From positions 310,001 to 374,000 of the forward strand of contig CAMFLR010000003.1 in NCBI GenBank assembly GCA_945957605.1: DNA of 64,000 bases, in the 5' to 3' direction. Below, in pieces: positions 1 through 10,707 of this stretch; within the stretch, counting starts at the first letter, position 1; each line of letters begins with the position of its first letter. The stretch is from an uncultured Isosphaeraceae bacterium. Its GTDB lineage: Bacteria; Planctomycetota; Planctomycetia; Isosphaerales; Isosphaeraceae. Under the pieces are notes generated by a model, which saw only the letters and a list, made by a program, of their open reading frames with translations, was not told the origin of the DNA and made no database searches. The translations under genes were made by a program, and so were the position numbers.

Positions 1-1080
1 CAGGCTATCAGTGGCGAGCAAGCTCTGCGATCCATCCGGTGCACCAGTCGTGGGCAGTGTCGCGGGATTGCCACCGTTCGCAACTGCGTCGAGAACAGTT
101 GCCTTTTCCGACTTACCAGCCGACGCGCCAATGAAGTAGCTGGCGGCGGCATTCATTTGAGCGAGGTCGGTCGCGGTCGAATTCGAGCCAGCGCTCACGA
201 CGGTGAAGTTCGAGCCGTACTCCAGTTCCCAGATCGCGATCTGCACGCCGGCGATCACATTCTTGGCCGGGACTGTCTGCAGATTATATGAGGTGCTGTT
301 GTAAACGTAGCTTGTCGGAAGAGTCGAAACCACGCTGGTGGCGGGCAGGGTGGTACCGTAGCGATTGAAGAGATAAGCGATCTGGCCGCCGTTAGGCAGT
401 GCGCTCTGGGGGACCGTGGGGCTCGTGAAGGGGTTGGTCGAGAGGAAGTCGTTGACGCCGACGCACATCGACTGGAACACGGCGGTGTTCACATTCGGGT
501 CGCCGCCAAGCTTCGTCGGCAACTGAATGACGTACGTCGCTTGCGTGCCAGCGCCCGTCGTTGAGTAGTTGATCTCAGGAAACGAGGTCGAGTTCGTTGG
601 ACCTTGGAATGTCGATGTGATGTTGTTTGGGTTGGCAAGCGTAACCGTGATCGTATTGCTCGACGTGACGCTGGCTGTGTTGACCTGCGTTTGGACCTGG
701 GCATTCGTGTTGTAGTAGCCGCCAGCCGTCTCGACGATGCGATAGGTTGCACCAGGAGTCAGGCTGCCAACATTCGCATGTCCGATGCCATTTGCGCCAG
801 TGTTGTCAAAAACATAACCGCCATCGGAGCCGGTCACGACCGTGCCGAGCGGCGTTGTGCTATTTCCCAGATACAGGTTGACCGTCGCACCCGAAAGCGG
901 GGATTCGGTGGGGTCATAGATCCCGTTGGCGTTCGAATCGACGAACGCAGTGCCCTGAAGAAATGGAGCGACCGTCATGAGCGTTCTCGGCTCGCATGCC
1001 TCCACCATCGCCTTGAGCCGGCGGCTCTGTGTCAGGCGCTGCAAGCGATTAGTCCGAGTACGATCTTTGGTTGCTTTCAT
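1..1080 (-). CDS. Thioester-domain (TED/TQXA-like) surface adhesin with SdrD B-like domain, partial
   Basis: The gene runs off the left edge, so only the N-terminal 360 residues are visible. The start is ATG at 1080 behind a weak ribosome site. Residues 1-36 are basic and end in a CEPRTLMT motif, like the LEPRxLL signature of planctomycete surface proteins. Residues about 40-90 (FVDSNANGIYDPTESPLSGA) match an SdrD B-like or Cna-B-like fold. Further on, Cys206 in SMCVGV and Gln280 in VQIAIW match the two signatures of Cys-Gln thioester domains, which form an internal isopeptide-like thioester and bind host or surface nucleophiles in Gram-positive adhesins. The domain assignment is from motifs. 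The role as an adhesin is inferred. Confidence 0.7.
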   Translation of the reverse strand, partial: MKATKDRTRTNRLQRLTQSRRLKAMVEACEPRTLMTVAPFLQGTAFVDSNANGIYDPTESPLSGATVNLYLGNSTTPLGTVVTGSDGGYVFDNTGANGIGHANVGSLTPGATYRIVETAGGYYNTNAQVQTQVNTASVTSSNTITVTLANPNNITSTFQGPTNSTSFPEINYSTTGAGTQATYVIQLPTKLGGDPNVNTAVFQSMCVGVNDFLSTNPFTSPTVPQSALPNGGQIAYLFNRYGTTLPATSVVSTLPTSYVYNSTSYNLQTVPAKNVIAGVQIAIWELEYGSNFTVVSAGSNSTATDLAQMNAAASYFIGASAGKSEKATVLDAVANGGNPATLPTTGAPDGSQSLLATDSL

Positions 1081-1552
1081 GTTTTCGCTCGTGATCTCAA
1101 TGACGATGGAATGGATGGACCGCTCTGGACGGGAAGGCGAAATCTGGGCGCGCACAGCGAACGCACACACGGAGGCGGGTGTCGGTCCGCGTTCAACGAT
1201 CAGATGGAACAAACTGTGAATGGCGTTTCTGGGCGGAATTCCGGACAACTGCGGGGGGTCAGCAGATGCATATTCTCATGGCTGAATCATCCTGTTCGAT
1301 CTTGACTTCCTGACGCGCCTGAATTCCATCACGGCACGGCGGGGGGGGCTCATATAGAGGAGTCATCAAAAAAACACAGCCTACGTGAGTCACTGTTCAA
1401 TCAGAATCAGATATTAGAACATCAGGATCGCGACTAGTGTATGCCGGCGTCAATGGACACCGGCGAAAACATGTACTAGGTTAAAACGGACTGCGCCAAA
1501 GTAGGTGACGGGTGATGCATAAAGTCAGCGTCCTGCTGGAAACGATGATGGA
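1081..1552. other. Intergenic leader region, no gene seen
   Basis: This stretch separates the start of the thioester-domain gene from the terminator of the small sorting-signal gene. Short open frames on the plus strand here are antisense continuations of the adhesin frame and have no ribosome sites. It presumably holds the adhesin promoter and 5' leader, but I see no convincing -35/-10 pair. Confidence 0.5.
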
Positions 1553-1584
1553 ATTCCACGGCGAGCGAATGCTCGCCGTGGAAT
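1553..1584 (-). terminator. Perfect 14-bp hairpin after the PEID-CTERM gene
   Basis: Arms 1553-1566 and 1571-1584 are perfectly complementary around a GAAT loop, 45 bp past the stop of the small gene at 1630. There is no strong T-run on either side, so it may act as a bidirectional stop or an RNA stabiliser rather than a classic intrinsic terminator. Confidence 0.55.
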
Positions 1585-1629
1585 GGTATGAAAGGACGCC
1601 GGTTTCCCGACCTTACTTCGCACCAAAAC

Positions 1630-1839
1630 TTAGCGGCTACGACGCGTGCGGACGAGCATGAGGCCCGCACCCAGAAGGGTGACGGCGCTGGCGATCGAGC
1701 TGGGATCAATTTCCGGAGTATCGGTGGGGTGAAGCGCTGCGTTGGCCGTGGAAGCCATAGCGACGACGATCAAGGCGAAGCCAAGACCACGACCAAACAT
1801 GCTACGCGCAATCGACAAGGCATTCTTCGCAAGGATCAT
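1630..1839 (-). CDS. Tiny exosortase substrate with (V)PEID-CTERM sorting signal
   Basis: This 69-residue protein is almost only targeting sequence. It has a signal peptide (hydrophobic core GFALIVVAMAS, likely cleavage after TANA), then about eight residues, then TPEIDPSS, a hydrophobic segment (ASAVTLLGAGLMLV) and a basic end RTRRSR. The PEIDPSS tail is the VPEID-CTERM signal recognised by exosortase E systems. The start at ATG 1839 is chosen because GGGAGAGG lies just upstream; the longer frame to 1869 lacks a ribosome site. The exosortase E/protease gene lies 0.66 kb upstream on the same strand. What this near-empty substrate does after processing is unknown. Confidence 0.75.
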   Translation of the reverse strand: MILAKNALSIARSMFGRGLGFALIVVAMASTANAALHPTDTPEIDPSSIASAVTLLGAGLMLVRTRRSR

Positions 1840-2502
1840 GGAACCTCTCCCGAAACAATGAAGCGTCATACGAGATAGATGCTGACTTAAGGGAAGGATC
1901 CGCTAAACAGCCATGTTACGGTGACACAGCCCTTCAGCGGCCAGCCCTGCGAACTTGAACGGAAACTTTATCCGCAGCACAGCGGAATCAACTTCGCTCA
2001 CGTCGCTAGTGGTCATACGCGGAAGAGAGAAAACTGTGTCTTTCTTCCCGTCGCTCAAACATCGAGGCACATCCGACTACGTGATCTAACAGCTTATTGC
2101 GGGTTCATGTCAATCATCTTGTATCACGTCGTTTTTTATCAACAATTCATGAAATCGGGCGTTTTCGTGCTTAAGGCGTAAATTATGAACTATAGTCACT
2201 GCATTTGGATTATTGATGGTGAGCATGAGCGTATTTAGGCGTCAAAAAGATGGATTCACACATGTTTGGCGTAGTTGATTGGCCAAAGCAGGTGTTGAGA
2301 AAAATACGCGTCCGTGATGATTCCTGTGAGCGTCGGTGATTTGAAGAATTGCGAACGGCGCGAGCGGTCGGGACTAGCGTGAAGAAAGTGTGATGTCAGC
2401 CAGTTGGCGGATAGATCAATTTACTTGGATTCATTCTTGTTCAAGAACAATGAGTCTTCTCTTCGAGCAATTGAGGAGATCGATTCGAAGACGGGCGCTC
2501 GA
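1840..2502. other. AT-rich intergenic region, no gene supported
   Basis: The 660 bp between the sorting-signal gene and the exosortase gene are clearly more AT-rich than the neighbours, especially 2090-2340. A plus-strand open frame at 1921-2181 has no ribosome site and unconvincing composition. The region probably carries the promoter of the small gene. Confidence 0.4.
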
Positions 2503-4137
2503 TCAAGTCCAGAGGTACCATTCGCCGCCGAAGAGTACGAGTCCAGCGATGACGGAGTTGGTCACAGCGTGGGCGAGAACGGCATCACCAAGGCTCCCGC
2601 GATAGCGGTAAACAAGTCCATAAACCAGGCCTGCCAGTGAGCCTGCAATGAAACGCTGGTGCATCGCACCAAATGCGAGCGAAGACACGACAATGGCGAT
2701 TGGCGAAAGTGTGCGTGGGTCGACGGCTTCAAAGTCTTCTTTCTCAATTCGTCGCGCGAAAAATCCCCGTAACGCGATTTCTTCAACAAACGGCACGACA
2801 AGGCACGACCCAATTACACGCGCGGCAATCCAGGCAATTCGAGAAATCGATGACATTGCCATGACATGACTTCGGAGCGTTTCGCCGGCCGTGACGTCGG
2901 CGCGCTCGAGGCCGAGCCAGATTCCCAGCACGAGCAACCCCGCCACACTGGCGATGAAAGGGGAATTGAGCCCGAGCGAGCTGTAACGTTTGCGGTAAAC
3001 AAGGAGCAAGATGCCCGCGCCAAGGCCTCGAACGAAGTAGAAGCGATCGAAACCCTCTGTGAGCGCAGCTGTGGCCATCATGAGCCCCACCATCGCCACG
3101 AGAGGCAATAAGTAAGGGGCAGCAGGGTAGTCGGCCACGCGATCTGCATTCGCGGGTTGCTTGCGGAGCCAGGAAACTCGGCCCGCTATGAGGATCAAGC
3201 CGAAGATCACAACGTTGAGTGCAATCCAGCCGGCCTGCGAATGAAATCCGCCCGATGCAATCGTCGGCGAGACATGGATGCCGATCTCGATCAGCACTGC
3301 GATTCGGAGCGCGTTTGCCAACCAGATGAAGATTGTTCCCAACGGCAGCAAGATCAGCGAGCGTGGGAAACGCATCTCGTTGCGGAAGAACCAGAGGTAG
3401 CTACCGAGGATCACCCAGACCAGGCCGATCCCTTCGTAGCCGGAACAGGCCGGCGCGATTCGCACCGCGTAGTCTTCGGTGCCGATCACGTAGTCGCTCG
3501 CGTCGTAAACCAAGTTCGAACGAGAGAAAGGCGTGATGAGCATTCGCACGATTTGCAGCGTGGCGAATGCCATCGGTTTCCAAAGCTTCTCGGTCGCCAG
3601 CCCCGCGCCCCATGCCACCAGGCCGACAGCGAGACCGACGAGCAACGATCCGCCGCGCCGCTGGAGAAATCCACGCCACTCGACCGGCGGTAGAAGAATT
3701 GAAACCCAGCTCAAGCCCACGAGTGCCGCGAACCCGAGCCAGAGGAAGATGACCACCGGCTGGCCCTTGGCGAAATTGATCGCCGCGAGCTTGATGCTGA
3801 GAATCGCGAACGCGCCGAAGACCGCCGCGTGCAACAGGAAGCGAACCATCAAGCCCGCGCGGAACGTTCGATTAGTGTCGGAACAACGGAGAAGCTCGTC
3901 CCTCCAGGCGAGACCACCGTGCACCAGCGCCGCGACTGCAGACGCAATAAGGACGCGCGGGATCTGTCCCGCCTGCGACACCACGCGCTGCCACCACGAC
4001 GAGCTGTTCAGCTCTCCCCAGAGACTGCCGAAGTCGACAGCGACGGTGATCCCGACCAGTTCAAGCAGCAGCAGCCCAATCCAGGCGGAGAGGATGAAGG
4101 CAGCAGCGCGAAGTGCGGAGCGGTCGACGGAGATCAT
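2503..4137 (-). CDS. xrtE: Exosortase E / CPBP protease fusion (VPEID-CTERM system)
   Basis: A 544-residue multi-pass membrane protein made of two enzymes. The N-terminal exosortase half carries the transpeptidase triad Cys231 (in PACSGYEG), Arg278 (in LANALRIAV) and His299 (in GGFHSQAG). It should cleave PEP-CTERM-like tails at the outer face of the membrane and transfer the protein to an anchor. The C-terminal half is a CPBP (CAAX/Abi) protease with Glu452-Glu453 and Arg457 in EEIALRG, His493 in GAMHQR and His523 in LAHAVTN. This fusion is the known architecture of exosortase E, and the PEID-tailed substrate gene lies next to it. No strong Shine-Dalgarno precedes ATG 4137. Confidence 0.88.
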   Translation of the reverse strand: MISVDRSALRAAAFILSAWIGLLLLELVGITVAVDFGSLWGELNSSSWWQRVVSQAGQIPRVLIASAVAALVHGGLAWRDELLRCSDTNRTFRAGLMVRFLLHAAVFGAFAILSIKLAAINFAKGQPVVIFLWLGFAALVGLSWVSILLPPVEWRGFLQRRGGSLLVGLAVGLVAWGAGLATEKLWKPMAFATLQIVRMLITPFSRSNLVYDASDYVIGTEDYAVRIAPACSGYEGIGLVWVILGSYLWFFRNEMRFPRSLILLPLGTIFIWLANALRIAVLIEIGIHVSPTIASGGFHSQAGWIALNVVIFGLILIAGRVSWLRKQPANADRVADYPAAPYLLPLVAMVGLMMATAALTEGFDRFYFVRGLGAGILLLVYRKRYSSLGLNSPFIASVAGLLVLGIWLGLERADVTAGETLRSHVMAMSSISRIAWIAARVIGSCLVVPFVEEIALRGFFARRIEKEDFEAVDPRTLSPIAIVVSSLAFGAMHQRFIAGSLAGLVYGLVYRYRGSLGDAVLAHAVTNSVIAGLVLFGGEWYLWT

Positions 4138-4232
4138 CGGTGCGGGTCTCGGAAATCGTTCGTCATTTAAGCTAGTCTAGAATCATATCTCGCATCCGTC
4201 ATTTTTGCCGTTTTCAGTTTGTCGACGCTGTT

Positions 4233-4272
4233 CGAAACACAAACAGCCCAGGAAGAACGCGTCTTCCCGGGC
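4233..4272 (-). terminator. Intrinsic terminator of the GH5 gene
   Basis: An 11-bp stem with one mismatch (arms 4246-4256 and 4262-4272, loop ACGCG) is followed, in the leftward direction, by a T-rich tract (CTGTTTGTGTTT). It lies 31 bp after the stop of the cellulase gene and before the exosortase start, so the two are separate transcription units. Confidence 0.75.
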
Positions 4273-4303
4273 CTGCTCGATGTTGAGTCGTAAATCGTTG
4301 CGA

Positions 4304-6994
<2,691 letters not shown>

Positions 6995-7021
6995 TCAGCG
7001 TCGCTTCCAGGGAACGTCTTG

Positions 7022-7627
7022 ATGGCAAGCGCACCGGAACTAGACACAAGCACGACACTGATTCGGCTTCTCAGCGAATCGCCCCCTAATCAACTCGCCT
7101 GGAACCAGTTCGTTGCGCGTTACGGGCCGCTCATCTATCGCTGGTGCCGCAAGTGGGGCTCGCAGCAGGTTGATGCCGAGGACGTGACGCAAAACGTCTT
7201 GCTCGAGCTGGCGCGGCAAATGCGATCATTTGCTTATGATCGCAAGCAAAGCTTTCGCGGCTGGCTGCACGTGGTGGCGTATCGCTGCTGGTGCCGGTTC
7301 GTGAAGTTGCGCATCCGCAGCACGGCCGAGCGTAAGGACGTCCCGCTCGACGGCCTGATCTCGCCTGAAGCTGGAGCGCACTTCCTCCAGTTGCTCGAAC
7401 AGGAAAGCGATAACGAACTGCTCGAGATTGCTGCGGGGCGGGTGCGTAGTCGTGTGGCGACGCACACCTGGGAGGCGTTTCGCCTGACGGCGAGTGAAAA
7501 CCTCCCCGCGGCCGAGGTTGCCGACCGCCTGGGGATGCGGGTTGGCACTGTGTTTGTCGCACGCAGCAAGGTGCAAAAGATGCTACGTGAAGAGATTCAA
7601 AAACTAACCGGCGATACTCATATCTGA
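7022..7627 (+). CDS. ECF-type RNA polymerase sigma factor
   Basis: A 201-residue sigma-70 family protein with region 2 (LIYRWCRKWGSQQVDAEDVT, then FRGWLHVVAYRCW) and region 4 (LPAAEVADRLGMRVGTVFVA), as in planctomycete ECF factors. The start at ATG 7022 has AGGGA eight bases upstream; the longer frame from 6947 has no site. The next gene, a kinase with an N-terminal zinc-finger, starts 12 bp downstream. This gene order is typical of ECF groups controlled by Ser/Thr kinases rather than classic anti-sigma factors. It is divergent from the cellulase gene, which it might regulate, but no promoter motif proves this. Confidence 0.88.
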   Translation: MASAPELDTSTTLIRLLSESPPNQLAWNQFVARYGPLIYRWCRKWGSQQVDAEDVTQNVLLELARQMRSFAYDRKQSFRGWLHVVAYRCWCRFVKLRIRSTAERKDVPLDGLISPEAGAHFLQLLEQESDNELLEIAAGRVRSRVATHTWEAFRLTASENLPAAEVADRLGMRVGTVFVARSKVQKMLREEIQKLTGDTHI

Positions 7628-7639
7628 GCAGGTTGCGTG

Positions 7640-9133
<1,494 letters not shown>

Positions 9134-9898
9134 TCAGGGCGATTTGAGCAACATCTGGGCATTTCCCTCGGTGATCGACGCCGCATCCTGCTCGGAAAGA
9201 ATGGACTCTTGAAGCTTGAGTTGTGCCGCTCCGACGCAGAAGAAGGGAGCGTGTGAGCCGATCAACAGACGCTTTGCGCCGTAGTTCGCGACGAAATGTT
9301 CTATGCCGGCGACGGCTTCGAGCGTTGCGGTTTCGACCCAAACGCGACCAGTGTTCAAAAGCGTTTTAAGCGGAGCGCCGCGGAGCACGCCCATTGCATT
9401 CAGCAAGACAATGCGCACCTTGGACCGTCCCGCGATCAATGCGGCAAGCGGCTTGAGATCGACGGGTGGAACGCGAACGAGCGGATGCTGCGTGCGCTCG
9501 TCTTCCATCGTCACCGCGAGTTGCACGATCATCGCCCGCGCAGCCGCTTCGTCGAGCAATTGCGCGAACTTCGGATCGTCGAGTGTGTAGCTGTGATAGT
9601 TGGGATGAAGCCGGATTCCCGGCATTTTGTGGATTTCGTGGCATCGCCGCAAATCGTCGCGCCAGTCGGGCAGCGAGGGATTCACGGTACCAAACGGCAC
9701 GAGCATATCGTGCGGTTTGCATTCGCTGGCGAGTCGCTCGTTCACGGCGGCGACGTCGCGATGAAGAATGCCATCAAAACTGCCAGCCCAAGCCTGGTGG
9801 ATTTTTTCTCGCTTGAGGGCTGCGACGAGCGTTTGGGTTTGATCGAGCGGTAGGCGGCGAAACGGCCAGTGCGAAAGAGAGACGTTGACGTCGATCAT
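9134..9898 (-). CDS. Amidohydrolase-2 family protein lacking the first HxH metal motif
   Basis: A 254-residue TIM-barrel protein of the amidohydrolase-2 family, with PGIRLHPNYHSY and LIGSHAPFF near the end. The usual D-x-H-x-H metal pair on strand 1 is replaced by IDVNVSLSHW, so metal binding and hydrolase activity are doubtful. The start overlaps the stop of the upstream amidohydrolase by ATGA (9895-9898), implying translational coupling. Its stop directly abuts the kinase stop in convergent orientation. The substrate is unknown. Confidence 0.75.
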   Translation of the reverse strand: MIDVNVSLSHWPFRRLPLDQTQTLVAALKREKIHQAWAGSFDGILHRDVAAVNERLASECKPHDMLVPFGTVNPSLPDWRDDLRRCHEIHKMPGIRLHPNYHSYTLDDPKFAQLLDEAAARAMIVQLAVTMEDERTQHPLVRVPPVDLKPLAALIAGRSKVRIVLLNAMGVLRGAPLKTLLNTGRVWVETATLEAVAGIEHFVANYGAKRLLIGSHAPFFCVGAAQLKLQESILSEQDAASITEGNAQMLLKSP

Positions 9899-10707
9899 GC
9901 GTCCATCCTCATTCCTTTGGCTTTGAAGATCGGCGCGAGCAATCGCCGCAAATTGCCGCCGAGAATCAATCGCCGATCGCCATCAGAAAGCGATCGCGCC
10001 GAACGAACCTTGGCAAGCTGCGACGCAAAGCTGCGGCCGCCGACATCGCTGCCGTAAATGATCCGGCTCGCGCCAAGTTCGCGTATGGCCATCTCGACGA
10101 AGCCGGCCGTGGGATCGGAACCGGCGAGGTCGATGGAGATGTTCGGCGACGCGCGAACGATGCGAATTCCTCGCTCCCAATCGCCGCCGGTGTGTCCGCA
10201 GATGAGCGGCGTTTCGGGATGGCGCGCGGCGAGCTCGACCAGATCGTTTGGGCTCGATTCGCCAGGCAAATTCCCGGCGGCCTTGAGCCATGTGTGCTGA
10301 AAAATGACAGCTTTTCGCGCATGTGCGGCTTTGATGATTGGATCGAGCGCGGCGTCGTTACATCGCCGCGCGACCCAGAGCTTGATCCCCACCATCGGGC
10401 CGCGATCGATGCACCGCTCGATCTCGGCAATGCTGGCGTCGACATGGTTCGGGTTTACGTAGGCGAATCCAAATGCGCGGTGATGCCAGTGTGAAAGCGC
10501 CTGGATGATCTGGTCGTTTTGGCGTCGCAGTTCGTCCGGCGATGGATTGGCTGTCATGGGGTAGCCCATGTAAAAAGCCATCCGTTCGATGCCCATGCGA
10601 TCGGCCCGCGCGATGATCTTAGCGATGATTTCATCGGGCGTGCGACCGGTTTCACCGGAGAGGTGGCAGTGCAGGTCCCAGATTCGCTCGGGCGCTGGAT
10701 CGGTCAT
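9895..10707 (-). CDS. Amidohydrolase-2 family metal-dependent hydrolase
   Basis: A 270-residue TIM-barrel hydrolase. The strand-1 metal motif is present (WDLHCHLSGE), with further histidines in IFQHTW and ICGHTGGDW and an Asp in IYGSDVGG, as expected for this superfamily. It is the middle gene of a three-gene minus-strand operon with 4-bp ATGA overlaps on both sides. The upstream partner is a secreted PVC-type dehydrogenase with a heme domain. Together they suggest processing of a sugar-derived lactone or similar compound, but the substrate cannot be read from sequence. Confidence 0.78.
   Translation of the reverse strand: MTDPAPERIWDLHCHLSGETGRTPDEIIAKIIARADRMGIERMAFYMGYPMTANPSPDELRRQNDQIIQALSHWHHRAFGFAYVNPNHVDASIAEIERCIDRGPMVGIKLWVARRCNDAALDPIIKAAHARKAVIFQHTWLKAAGNLPGESSPNDLVELAARHPETPLICGHTGGDWERGIRIVRASPNISIDLAGSDPTAGFVEMAIRELGASRIIYGSDVGGRSFASQLAKVRSARSLSDGDRRLILGGNLRRLLAPIFKAKGMRMDA

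Noticed and set aside
604..1305. Plus-strand 233-codon frame over the adhesin
   Set aside because: It is antisense to a well-supported coding frame, has no ribosome site and no domain.
3157..4180. Plus-strand frames antisense to the exosortase
   Set aside because: High Arg/Ser composition typical of shadow frames in GC-rich genes; the minus-strand frame has catalytic motifs.
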